Below are positions 43,251-56,731 of a stretch of DNA of 64,000 bases, in pieces. The stretch is from Anolis sagrei. Its lineage: Eukaryota > Chordata > Lepidosauria > Squamata > Anolidae. Numbering within the stretch: position 1 is the stretch's first letter; each line of letters opens with the position of its first letter. The stretch is taken from contig NC_090025.1 in NCBI RefSeq assembly GCF_037176765.1, positions 70,471,545-70,535,544 of the forward strand, read 5' to 3'. The notes beneath the pieces were generated by a model. That model was not told the DNA's origin, did not search any database, and saw nothing but the letters and a program-made list of their open reading frames with translations. The position numbers were made by a program, and so were the translations under genes.

Positions 43251-43829
43251 ACTCTAAAATCTGGACAGTTCAGTGTATATCTTTAGTTACATGAAACTTC
43301 CTGATATCTATGTGTGATTGATACTTAACACTTTCTGTTATCTGGAGGCCATCTAAACTGATCACTTAGGTCAATCTGAAATACTTACTGAAAAATGCAG
43401 TTTCACTGTGTGGATGATTAGATTACAACCTCTGGAATTAGCTTGAGGCCTGGGTGGTGATTGCATACACACAAAGGGTGGCCTCTAAACAGTTCCAGGA
43501 TCCACAGTATCTGTGGCTTGACAGCCATGGAGAATGCATTTTTTTCTCAAATCCCCCCTCTGGAATGCAGATGCATGCATCATTGGAGTACTTGAGTGTC
43601 AGCACTGCAATTCAAATTCTATGGAGCCATTTCTCAGTTCAATGTGGTTTATACTACAGCACACTGATGAGCATTACAGGCTTCATTTTGGACTTTCTCC
43701 CAACTTCGCTTCTGTCAGATTACTGGACTAAAACACACTGTAGAAAACTTTTGCAGTGTGTGTTGTCTAACTGCCATGTTTTGCTGATAGTTTGACACTG
43801 CATTTAATGGTCAGTATAGATGCTCCTAT
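43251..43829 (+). other. CNOT7 intron 1, nothing recognised
   Basis: A 113-codon open frame (43454-43795) has no recognisable motif. Confidence 0.4.
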
Positions 43830-44082
43830 TTTTATCTCATTAGAGTTTTTAAACATTTTATCCTGTACATGTGGCCCGCCCACTGTTACTGCGACTGTGT
43901 GTATTGTAATGTTATTTTGTTATTGTATTTATGGTTGTTTTAAAATGCAATTTTGATGATGTTGCTTGTTGTTTATATTTTGGTTTTATTTTGATGTAAT
44001 ATGTTGTTCGGGCTTGGCCCCATGTAAGCCTCTCCGAGTCCCCATTGGGGAGATGATGGCGGGGTATAAATAAATAAATAAA

Positions 44083-44114
<32 letters not shown>

Positions 44115-44115
44115 C
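43830..44115 (+). mobile_element. L2 3' end
   Basis: GGCCCGCCCACTGTTACTGC, GGCTTGGCCCCATGTAAGCC, GGGGTATAAATAAATAAATA then ATT repeats; same 3' UTR as 49270-49514. Confidence 0.8.
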
Positions 44116-44181
44116 AGCTTAAAAGAAGATTGTCTCAAGTAGCTATGTGCATTGGAAAGGTCTAGATATGTTGACTCCTAG

Positions 44182-44310
44182 GGTGCATCTACACTGTAGA
44201 ATTAATACAGCTTGACACCACTTTAACTGCCATGGCTTAATGCTATGGAATCCTGGGATTTGTAGTTTGGTGAGGCACCAGCACCTAGCAGAGAAAGCAA
44301 AAGACTGCCG
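44182..44310 (+). mobile_element. Half-copy of the second palindromic MITE
   Basis: GGTGCATCTACACTGTAGAA, TTAACTGCCATGGCTTAATG. Confidence 0.75.
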
Positions 44311-44794
44311 CCCTAGTTTCTGGCAAACTTGCTATCAGCACTTCTGTTTATTTAGGATTTACGTAATATTTTTGTATGCTTTCACAATTATTTAAAAATC
44401 TGATATTTGCAACAGTTAATAGAAGCTGATTTTATGGGATGGCAGATGCATATGACCAAATTGGTATGGACTGGCAGGCAGCATATATATCTTCTTCATG
44501 AAGACTTTGACCAGTCATGTGGCTCTCAGATTGTGTGACCAGGTTCAGGTCCAGGACTGAAAAATGAATCTATCCAATTATTTGTTTGGTTTATGTATTC
44601 TGTCTTCTATTTTGGGCTGCTCCATGCCTCAAAACCTTAAGTCTGGTTACAATTCAGATGTAGCAAACTCTGTCATTCCCCATCATTTTATTGCAAAGCT
44701 GGAAGCAAGCCTCGTGTGTTAGGGTGCAGTATTTAGTACCACTGAAAAGTGTTTTAAGTTTTTTGTCAAAGCCATAGAAAAATATATTCTAAGC

Positions 44795-45156
44795 CAGGAG
44801 TCCTCAAACTTTTTAAACAGAAGACCAAGTTACAGTCCCTCAAACTGTTGGGAGGCTGGATTATAATCTAAAAAGAATGAATTCCTGTGCATACTGCACA
44901 TATCTTATTTGTACTGCAAATAACTCTTTAAAACATTACAATAATTAAAATGAAGAACAATTTTAACAAATATAAACTTATTAGTATTTCAGTGGGAAGT
45001 GTGGACCTCCTTTTGGCTGATAAGATAGGATTGTTGTTGTTGTTGTTGTTGTGTGCTTTCAAGTTGTTTCACACTTAGGTTGACCCTGAGTGAGGGCTGG
45101 CTAAATGACCCTGGAGGGCCGTATCTTGTCCCCGGGCCTTAGTTTGAGGACCCCTG
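44795..45156 (+). mobile_element. hAT-type MITE, copy 3
   Basis: CAGGAGTCCTCAAACTTTTT to TTTGAGGACCCCTG; flanks TTCTAAGC and TTCTACAC agree at 6 of 8. Confidence 0.85.
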
Positions 45157-45164
45157 TTCTACAC

Positions 45165-46818
45165 CTTCGACTCTGACACATTTTTATCTACTGTCTGATT
45201 TATTCATAAATGGCAAATAAATGTTAATTACTAATAACTGTAGTAAAATGATAACACATGACATTTTACCACCACTACTTGTTCTACCTAGATTGATTGA
45301 ACATAAAGTGTACTTATTTCATTAAAATCCCTGAACAAGAAAAGTTTCCTAAATTCCAATTGCAGTAAATATTCAACCATCTTGGAATTCAATCATTTGT
45401 AAGATGTGAAATACAAAGATGACATAATCTAGTATTGTTGCAGTATTTTCTTTTGAAATTTTTTTGAAAGTTTTTCTTTTGAAATTGTAGTTGATATATT
45501 TCTACCAACTTTGACTTAACCCCAAATTGCTTTTGGGTGCTTGCAGCTGAGCTTTCAAGTATTTGATAGTTCCTTGGCTTCAGAATACATATTCTGTAGG
45601 AAAGACTTGTGCACTATGTATGTTATCATATCTCCTTTTCCTGTTTCTTACTCTCATTCATTTTCAGTGGAATGTTTGCTTCACCATTGTTGTCTTGTGG
45701 TTTGCAGACAGCAATCTATATAATCACATAAATTATAATGCTCCTGCTTCTGTCCTTGTCAATTTGATCCACCCAGGAAGTGAGTAAGACTGTTGGCAAA
45801 AGCAGGAAAAACCTTTATGGTTGGCCAGTTGTTTTTGCCATTTTTCATAAGAGGCACAATTTTAATATGCAATGGTATATAATAGAACTCGACCTTCCAG
45901 AGATTTTGGTATAAATAGGATATTGGAAACAAATCTCAACAAATCCCAAGGACCTACTGTATGCATAATTTACACATCTCCTGATCTACTAACCCAATTT
46001 CGTTGCATTGGTATGTCATATAAGCAGTGAACCTTACTTGCTCTTCATGCCAGCCAGTTGCATGGTTTATTTTAATTATCTCAACTAATACATTTCAAGC
46101 AGAGTGGAATAAATTGATATTGTTTCACTAAATGAAATCGCTGTATTGACCATGCATACTTGGAAGTAAGTCCACTGAAACAAATTCAAAGGAAAGCTGC
46201 CATCCTGTGCTGTTTAGTGTCATAAGTGTTGCTGACCACAGTAGGACATATATCTGAGCCAAGATATTTTAAATTGTTCTATAAATAGGTTTATAGTGAA
46301 GAAAAGTACATGTTTGCCAGAATCCATTTTTTTCTTAATGTAAATTTACATGTACTAAGCTGTGTAACAGATGTGTTAAGAAACTTGCAAAGAAATTGCA
46401 AAGATGTGGATCTGCACAAGGACAAGTGCCTATGTGCATTGGTAGCTGATGTGCACTAGTCTCATTGCACAATTATCATTTTGCCGACTTTGCTACGTAA
46501 TAATGTAACAGTAGCGTTTTACTGGATATGGATATTACAAAACTGCCCAGTTCTAGCTGCCCCTTACACAAGTCCACAAGATGCAATTTCAATATAGGAT
46601 TCTGGCCTAAAGCTTTAAAGTTGATTCTATAGTTGATTTGGTTTTTTTTTTGTTTTTTTTTTGCCTGACAGCAAAATTAACAAATTCACTATATACATCT
46701 ACCCACTATGTTAACTCTTGCAATTCCTGACTTAATTTTTGACAGTTTCAGATTATTTGGATATTGTTGCATTTATGAATTTGAAATAATTCTCTCTTTT
46801 TTTAACTTGTCTTTTTAG
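45165..46818 (+). other. CNOT7 intron 1, end part
   Basis: No gene or clear repeat; a T-rich run near 46645-46665 precedes exon 2. Confidence 0.5.
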
Positions 46819-47018
46819 GGATATTACTAAACCGTATTTTATGAAACTGACTTTTTGTCACGTCTACCTTTTTGATGCATGGTGTTTGAAACCTCCCAAC
46901 TATGCCAGCAGCTACGGTAGATCACAGCCAAAGAATTTGTGAAGTTTGGGCTTGCAACCTGGATGAAGAGATGAAGAAAATTCGTCAAGTTATACGCAAG
47001 TTTAACTATGTTGCAATG
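46819..47018 (+). CDS. CNOT7: CNOT7 exon 2 (5' UTR part and start codon)
   Basis: Acceptor CTTTTTAG before 46819; 83 nt of leader, then ATG at 46902 and [20 protein letters not shown] to KFNYVAM; donor GTATGA at 47019. Confidence 0.95.
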
Positions 47019-47267
47019 GTATGATCTGGGGATATGAATGATCTATGTTAAGGTTGAAGCTGGTCTTTTAAAATGTCAGGAAGAGTATGATTCAAAGAAG
47101 ATAATGTATTTCTTTAATTCTATGATGTGCTGTATGTCTTTGATTCTAAGGCATGCTCTATTTCTTTAATTCTAAGATGTACTGTATTTCTTCAATCCTA
47201 AAATTCTAAGATATAAACATCTCTAAAAACAGGGTGCATTTTAGAATAGTGTGTGTGTATATATATA

Positions 47268-47311
<44 letters not shown>

Positions 47312-50300
47312 ATATATTATATATATATATATATATATGCGCAAAACGTTTTTTTTCTGTTGGTGGTACTGAAATTAGTGTATGTCTTACAATAAAAGAA
47401 ATAAGGTAATTAATTTTTCAGAAATAATAGTCTCTGATATTTTATTGGAAAGAAGTATCAAATAATTAGTGGAACCTTGTCTCAAATTATTGTCTAAGGC
47501 AGGAGTCCTCAAACTTTTTAAACAGAGGGCCAGGTCACAGTCCTGTTGGAGGGCCGGTTTATAGTTTGAAAAAAAGCATGAATGAATTCCTATGCACACT
47601 GCACATATCTTATTTGTAGTGCAAAACCACTTAAAACAATACAATAATTAAAATGAAGAACAATTTAAACAAATATAAACTTATTAGTATTTTAGTGTGA
47701 AGTGTGGGCCTGCTTTTGGCTGATGAGATAGGATTGTTGTTGTTGTTGTGTGCTTTCAAGTCGTTTCAGATTTAGATTGACCCTGAGCAAGGGCCGGGTA
47801 AATGACCTTGGAGGGCCGCATCCAGCCCCCGGGCCTTAGTTTAAGGACCCCTGGTTTAAGGGTTGTATGATCTTATAGTGTGACTTTCGGTTGTGTTTCT
47901 GTCACATGCTGTATCGATGACATATGAAATGGGGACACCATGTGAAGGGGAGCGCCTGGTGGTGCAATAGGTTAAACCTTTGTGCCAGCAGGACTACTGA
48001 CTGATAGGTCAGTGGTTCAGATCCAGGGAGAGTGGGTTGGGCTCCCTCTGTCTGCTCCAGTTCTCCATACAGGGGCATGAGAGAAGCCTCCTGCAAGAAT
48101 AGTAAAACATAAAACATCCGGGCGTTCACTGGGCAACATCCTTGCAGATGGCCAATTATCTCACACCAGAAGCAACTTGCAGTTTCTCAAGTTGCTCCTG
48201 ACATGTAAAAAAACAAAAACATGTGGAGGACTGTTGAGGTTGGTGTAGGAAATAACTACAGCATTCTATCCCACATATTCTCATTGTGAATAAATGTTGG
48301 GATCTTCTTGGAAAACATATTACTGTATTTCTTCAGTTCTGACACACTTTTTTCTTTGTATAGACATCTCTAAAAATTGGATGTGTCTTAGAATTGCATG
48401 TGCATCTTATATATTTTTGGTAATGATGGTATGGAAATTAGGGTATATCTTACAATTGATGGTGTCTTACAATTGAAGAAATATGGTAGTAAAACATTTG
48501 TTATAGAAAATGAATACTTCTTCAGGTATAACTCAGTTCAGTGATAGGTGAGGTAGCTGTAGAGGCAGATGCTGGTTGCTTGTGGAAGACTAAACAGAAT
48601 ATTTAGATAGTGTTCTTCCAGATAGCAGATACTGTGGACAAACAGGAATGCAATACTACTTTCAATGCTGGAATCAATATATATATTATTTATCATTGTG
48701 CATATGTAGTCAATCTATAAAATGTTTGCTGTGAGTTTTCAGGTCTGTATGGCCATGTTTCAGAAGCATTCTCTCCTGACGTTTCACCCACATCTATTGG
48801 CAGCTCCATTGGCTGCCATTGATTTTCTGGTCCCAATTCAAGGTGCAGGTTCTTACCTACAAATCCCTGAACAGTTTGGGACCTGCCTACCTGCGCGACC
48901 GCATTTCCGTCTACAAACATGCACGATCTCTTCGATCTTTCAGAGAGGCCCTTCTCTCGCTCCTGCCCCCATCTCAAGCGCGACTTGTGGGGACGAGGGA
49001 GAGGGCCTTCTCCGTAGTGGCCCCTCAGCTCTGGAATTTGCTCCCCAGAGATATTAGGCAAGCCCCCACCCTGGCAGTCTTCAGGAAGAGCCTGAAAACT
49101 TGGCTGTTCCAGTGTGCCTTCAATGCTTGAATGTTCAAGAATCCCTGACCAAATTCTGCATAAAATGCCCTCAGAAGAATTTTATTTTACCAGTTGTGCA
49201 ATTAAACCCTACCTTATCCCCCGGATCCTCTGTCCTGATACATTAAATTGCCCTCTCACCCAGTTTTTTAAATTTTTAATCTTTGCAATTGGCCCTGCCC
49301 ACTGTGATTATTTTCAGTGTTTTAATGTCCTGATTTTATATTGTTGCGTTGTTTATTTATATTGGTTTTGTATCTTATGTTATTTTATTTCCTTATTTTC
49401 TGTTGCGATCTTGTTTTATATTGTTTTACTGTATTGCTAGGCATGGCCTCATGTAAGCCACCCTGAGTCCTCTTGGGGAGATGGTGGTGGGGTATAAATA
49501 AAGTTTTATTATTATTATTATTATCTATGGCAGGCATCCTCAGAAGATGTGAGGTCCTCTCATTGGGAATAAATGTTGGGATCTTGCAACTTCTGAGGAT
49601 GCCTGCCATAGATGTGGGTGAAATGTCAGAAGAGAATGCTTCTGGAACATGGCCATACAGACCGGAAAACTCACAGCAACCCCGTGATTGAGCATTGACA
49701 CTACACTATGAGCATTGGCACTACACAGAATCTTGCATGAATTAGATGTGACAGGAGAAAGAATGATGACTGAAACATCTTGAGGAAACAAATTATCACC
49801 CCAGTCTGTGATGATACTGTTTTTCATTAAAAATATCAAAATCACATGTTCAGACAGACTGTAGCACTGAATTACATTGTACTTGCTCTGACGCACTCTC
49901 AATGATGGAATTACATTATGAAGACCTTGCCCTTGATGTCAGGAAGGTATTCAAGGGTCTTTAAAGCATCCAGATTGCCCAACTACTGGCATCTCTTCGT
50001 GATATTTTACATTTCTATTTTTCTCTCCATTTTTCAGGACACCGAGTTTCCAGGTGTAGTTGCACGGCCAATTGGAGAATTCAGAAGCAATGCAGACTAT
50101 CAGTACCAACTACTTCGTTGTAATGTGGACTTACTAAAGATAATTCAGTTAGGGCTGACGTTCATGAATGAGCAAGGCGAATATCCTCCAGGAACTTCAA
50201 CGTGGCAATTTAATTTTAAATTTAATTTAACGTAAGTTCCAAAAATGATGTCATCTGTGCTTAAACTTGCGGTGTAACAAAAGAATGTTTAAAAATTTTG

Positions 50301-53300
50301 ATTCCAGGAATTGTTTCAGTGTGTTTTTATCCATTTTTTCCTTCTGTAGGAGTAATGGTAAATGCTATTGTCGAATCCCCAGTAATGGTAAATGCTGTTT
50401 GTGTATATGTGTTTTTTAAGTGTTTTTGTTCCGTCAATTTTATAAAACCTTAGAGCAAAGTTGAAATATTGATATGCCTATTAAGTGCATGGACAGCTTA
50501 AATTTACATGCTTTTATATTCATTTCAATTTTTTTCCAATTACACTATGTGACACGATTTTTGTTCCTGGGTTATAAATGTCATTTCCTAATTGGTTCAA
50601 TCATAAAAAAATGGGGAAGTTTATTGAACTGCAAAAACTTTGCTTTTGTGGGACATTCTGCAGTACATTTTGCTATAGTTTTTCAATGAATATCTCATAG
50701 ATTCTCAACCAAGTCAACTTAGTTTGTGGCAGCCACAAAAACTGAGTTTCTGGAGTATAACAACTACTTTCAAAGAAAGTACCACCTAATTAAACAGGAA
50801 TATCACTTTCAAATCAGGAACAGATTTTTTTTTTCAGATTTTGTTATATAGTGATTTTACGCACTTACATGGGGCCGCCTTTGAAGAGTGTTTGGAAAGT
50901 ATGACTGGTCCAAAGAACCAAAGCCAGATTGTTAACTGACTGCAAGAAACACAGTCCATTTCCGGGCACAATTCAAAATGGTGGTTATGACTTATGCAAC
51001 TCAGGTCCAGGTTATTTGAAGGGCCACATTCTCCCTTATGAACTGACCCATGGTTTTAGATCTGCTGGGAAGATCTTTCTCTCTTCTCTATCAACTCAAA
51101 GGTACATCTATTGAGAATTTGGAAGAGAGTCTTCTCAATGGCTGCCCCCAAGCTCTAAACTCTCTTCCCAAAAAAATTTGTTTGGTATCCCCCCTACCTT
51201 CTTTTCACAGACTTTTCTATTCTGACAGACATTTGATGAGGGACTATATATAAGGTCCATCTTACACAATGCACTGGATATTGCTCATTTTTATGTTTGT
51301 GTCTGTGTGTGTGCTAATTACACTATGTAACAAAATTTGAAAAAAAATCTCTTCCTGGTTTGAAAGTGTTATTCCTTTAAAGTTTAATTGTGCTGTACTT
51401 ACCTTGAAAGTAGTTGTTATCCTTCAGAAACTTTGTTATTTATTATTATTTATTTATTTACTGTATTTATATACCGTCCTTCTCAGCCCGCAGGCGACTC
51501 AGGGTGGTTTACAGTTGGTCCAAGACAATAAAATACAAATTCAATACAATAAAAACAATCAAGTAATAAAAACATAACAAAATAAATAAAAACATGAACA
51601 TTAAGTTCTCTAACTTTTGTGGGCTGCCACAAACTATGTTGAATTGGTTGAGACTCGATGAGATATTCATTGAAAAACTATAGCAAAATGTGCTACAGGA
51701 TGTTTAATAAACTTTTCCCATGTTTTTTTTTAATAGAACCTATTAGAAAATGACATTTATAACTCAGGAACAAATACCGTGTTACATAGTGTAATTATAA
51801 AGGCATATGCATCAGTGTGCTTTGATAGCAGCCATGTATTATTATTAATATTATTATTATATTTATATTATATGTAGTAATTAGTTATTATGATTTGTTT
51901 ATGTACCCTATGTTGGTATTGAATTTTTTCCATTAGTATGTTGTAAACTGCCTTGATTTCCCCAAGGGTGAGAAAGACAATGTATAAATACAGTAAATAA
52001 ATATTATTATCATCCTGTTTTATTTCTCTGAAAAAGAGACCCAGTTGTAAGTGTACCTTGTTAGAAGTAACTATATTGGTTTCACTGAGTATGTGTAAGA
52101 TTGTAGCCATGCAGCCCAGTGCAGTGCTTGTTGACTCAGAATTTCATTCCAATGAGTTCATTGTGTGACATAGGATTGCAGATTTAGTGTCTGGGAAACC
52201 ATGTAATTAGCTAGACATTGCCCACGTTGTGACTTAACTGTTAGTTTGACTGCTCAGATATGACCTGATTATCTCTTGAGCTGATAAATAGCTTTCTTTA
52301 TGTTAAGTGATGAATTCAGTTGAGCCAAGACACACATGAAGGTCAGTCCAAACTTGGCAGACTCAGAAATCCCAGATCCTCCTGCTGACTATCACCCTAA
52401 TCCGTTCTTTGGAACACTTCACTTCATGGTCATAGCAGTGGTGTGTGAGAAGGATTTTTATGTCACATACAGCATATTGCAAATTTAATTGCCCTATATG
52501 TTTTAGATGTTTTAACAGTTAACTTGGGCTGGAGTTTTGTGGGATTTACTTATAAAATTTATCAGTAAATCTTAACATAATTAACATCTGTAAATCTTAA
52601 CATTGGGCCCCTTGTGGTGCAGCGGGTTAAACCGCTGAACTGCTGAACTTACTGATTGGAAGGTTGGCAATTCAAATCCAGGGAGTGGGGGTGAGCTCCT
52701 GCTGTTAGCCCCAGCTTCTGCCAACCTAGCAGTTCAAAAACATGCAAATGTGAGATCAATAGATACCACTATTGCAGGAAGGTAACAACGCTCCATGCAG
52801 TCATGCTGGCCACATGGAGGTATCTATGGACAACGCCAGCTCTTCGGCTTAGAAATGGAGATCAGCGCCATCTCTCAGACCCAGACACAACTAGACTTAA
52901 TGTCAGTGGAAACCTTAACCTTTACTTAACATAATTGGTGCTGCATTGGTGGATTAAAAATATAATTTGTTGTTCATGTTGGGTTTTGGTTTACACTTTT
53001 TTCTATTGGAATTTTGGAATTTAAACAGCTTTCTTTCCGTATTGTTTTTTTTCTTAGAGAGGACATGTATGCCCAGGATTCCATAGAATTACTAACAACG
53101 TCTGGAATCCAGTTCAAAAAACATGAGGAAGAAGGAATCGAGACTCAATACTTTGCCGAACTTCTGATGACGTCGGGAGTAGTGCTATGCGAAGGAGTCA
53201 AGTGGCTTTCGTTTCACAGGTAAATGCAGCATATAGAATTGCTGATTATGTTTGTCTGCTTTTCTGAAGCTGTAAGAGAGCATAATTACCTTTGAAGGAA

Positions 53301-56300
53301 TATCAGGCCTAAAAGAGTTCTTGAAGTAGCAGTGCGATGTTGTTTTAAAGGCTTTTCAGCTTTAAAGTTCACTCTCAAGCTTGTGCTTTGGCTTCAGCTG
53401 GCAACAAATGATCTATATGTTAAAGTGAGGCACTAACACGTCGGCCTTGTAGAGAGGGAGCACTGTATTTTTCTATTTTGCTTTGACAGTTTCCCAGGTC
53501 AGAGGAAGGAACAGCCTCGTATTTCTGCCTTTTGTGTATGGTTAGCAGTTAAATGGAAACTGGAATTAGTTGATTAACATCGTTGGAAGGTGCAAATTCA
53601 GTACAGCTTTGAAGACCCTTTGATAATGCTGGTAGGGAAATCACAAACCTTCTACCTTAAACTATTGGAAGATTTAAATAATTAGTTGCTGTGTGGATTA
53701 TCCTCTTATTTGATTCCAGCAGTAGCAATCCTCTGGCTTCTTTCAATGTCTCTCCTCCCTTAAAAAACAGGAAGGATTACCTTAAGGAAATGGTTGAGAT
53801 CAGTATTTGAAGTGTTTGCATTTTGATCTAGATGTCTGAGCTGTCCCTACTATAGTGAATGTGGCTGTGGTCTCTGTGGCACCAATTTCCACAGAACCTG
53901 ACCTTAAAAGAAGGAGGAATACTTGCTTGCAGGACTAATCCCTAAAGTGCTTTAACTCTTTTTGAAGTAAAAAAAAACCCCTACCCTTTTCCTTACAGTA
54001 GCTTAGTTTTTGAATGTATACATATGGGAAAACTTGCTGTAGAAAGTTGCTAGGAATTGTATTTATTGAAAAATCAGTCACTCTATTAAGACTAGCAGGG
54101 ATTGATGGATATAGTTTGCTGAGCAGTGCTGATGCATGGACGCCATACTTTTCAGCTGGAATATCGCTCAGAAAATGAATTTTAAAAGGCCTCGTAGCAG
54201 CTCTCCAGCCCTAGCTATTGAGATCCTTAAGAACTTGTGTTCAGTGCCACTGGGGAGTGAGGACAACATTATCAATCTGAGGCGAAGGCTTTGAATTGCA
54301 TTTGAATTGTTTTTTGGATAGTTAAAAGAAACAGTAAATCAAGACTTTAGCTCTAACATTGCTTGGAGAAATCTTGAGTTGAAATATTGCTATGGAAATA
54401 TTAGAAATCTTTAGAATATTGTAAACCTTTCATCTGGGTAAATCTTTTCATCCCATTTTCATATTTATTTTTTTATTATAAGTTTACTATTGTTATTGTG
54501 CATTATTTCTGATGTTCTTTGTACTTTGTAAGGCATTGAATGTTTGCTTGTCTTTGTATGTAAACCGCCCCAAGTCCTTTTCGAGAGAGAAGGCGGTATA
54601 GAAATAAGTGTTATTATTATTTATTATTATTCTTCCATACGGTCTTATGGACTAGGAATTTAGCTTTTCTTTTTTTACTGCTACTTGAATGTTACATATC
54701 TTTACTCAACCATAACATGTATCTTTAATAAAATCTGTTTCAAATCTTTGTGTTCTTCTAGTAGCATACATTTTAATTGTTAAGTATCTTGGGAACCATA
54801 CAGTCAAGGGTGAAAATCCTGCACAGGTTACTAAATGGCTTTCAGGCCTGCTGCGCCCGGGGGGTGGGGGGGTGGGGGGAATCAAACCGAAATAATGGAA
54901 TTATAGAGTGGAAAAAACCCCAAGTGCCATTCAGTTCAACCCTCTGCCATTCAGGAACATCCAACCAAAGCACCCCCAACAGATGACCACTCAGCTTCTG
55001 CTTCAAAACCTCCAGAGAAGGAGGCTCCACTATGCTCCAAGGCAGCTCTTACTATCAGGAAGTTTTTCCTAATGTTTAGGTAGAAGTTATTTCTAATGTT
55101 TAGGTGTAACTCGAAAGCATTGTTCTGTGTCCTAGTCTTTACAACAGCAGAAAACAAGCTCCCCCCCCCCCCCCCAAAGAGAGTGTTTTGAGACTTTTAG
55201 AGCCTCCAAGATCCCGGCAACTATGGAATTGTGACTTCCTTCCTTTTCCTGTCTGGTTACAGCCCTCCATGCAATCAAAAACATGCTGCAGAAGGTTTCC
55301 CAGTCAGCAAAGGGTTTTGAGACCACAGTGGAAAAGTGGGGTCCCTAATTCTTTTATAAACCCAGAATCTAGTAGACATTCACTGTTAAAAGTACAGAGT
55401 TAGGTTGCATTGAATCTATGAAATACCCTCAGCCCTTCACATTTGCAAATATGATTGACGGAATTACTTAAAATGTTATCTCTAGGTTCTCCAGTTTGAT
55501 TCTGCAGTTTGCAGCAGACATTGACCTACAGTGGTTCTCTACCTGTGGGTCCCCAGATGTTTTGACCTTCAACTCCCAGAAATCCTAACAGCTGGTAAAC
55601 TGGCTGGGATTTCTAGGAGTTGTAGGCCAAAACACCTCGGGACCCACAGGTTGAGAGCCACTGTATTAGAGGATCTTCTAGAGATTCCCAGAGAAGTGTT
55701 CTCATGAGTTCAAAAAAAAAAACACCCCAGTGTTTCCCCTCTATTGTGGGGGTTCTGTGCCCCTAACTCTTGCAAATGAAGAGGGCTGACTGTAGTGCAC
55801 AAAGGAAATCTAAGAGTATTCCATCAACTTTTAGCTAAATGATATAACACATGCAAGAGTAACAAAAAATTACAATTAATAATTTCAAAGGAATTGGGGA
55901 ATGATGAAGAATAACTTACTATATTTGTGGAGGAGTTTGACAAGTCCACCCATAGTAATAGGAGTCTCTAAGAATTGGAGCATATATCCTGTGTTGGAAG
56001 GCAGGAACACAGAGATATGGCATCTGGGAATGCTTCTGGCATTTGAATGAATACTTGCCTAATTGCAGATGTTTTGGTTTCATTTCCATTTATGTTTTTC
56101 CCCCCCAGTGGCTATGACTTTGGATATCTGATAAAGATCTTGACGAATTCTAATTTACCTGAAGAAGAGCTGGACTTCTTTGAGATACTGAGATTGTTTT
56201 TCCCTGTCATTTATGACGTGAAGTACCTTATGAAGAGTTGCAAAAATCTCAAGGTAAATGGACCGATGTTTTCCACAGAGATTGAACAGACATTAAACCC

Positions 56301-56689
56301 TTGTAATTCAGCCTATTCTCACAGAGAAATTTGTGCACTGAGACACTCTCATTGAGACTTGGGGCTTGAATCATATTACTGGTCCCAATTACAATCAGTT
56401 GAGTGGTGAGCCAATACTGATGAATTTAACATTGATTAAGTAGGATTCAGTAATTTGGCATGTCTGTTTGAAACTCCTGCATGAAATGGTTCTGATAGCT
56501 TACTAGCAACTTAGTTGAGGATAAAAGATACAGGTGAGATAATTCATAAAACAATAAGTTAACTGGATATAATCATATCCAATTACCGTAGATACTCGAG
56601 TATAAGTTACGTTTTTCAGCCCTTTTTTAAGGCTGAAAAACCCCCTTCAGCTTATATTCGAGTCAAGGTTATTTATTATTTTACTTTGT

Positions 56690-56731
<42 letters not shown>

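Noticed and set aside
52604-52700. tRNA gene
   Set aside because: The A- and B-box-like words belong to a SINE head; no cloverleaf with a proper anticodon arm is evident.
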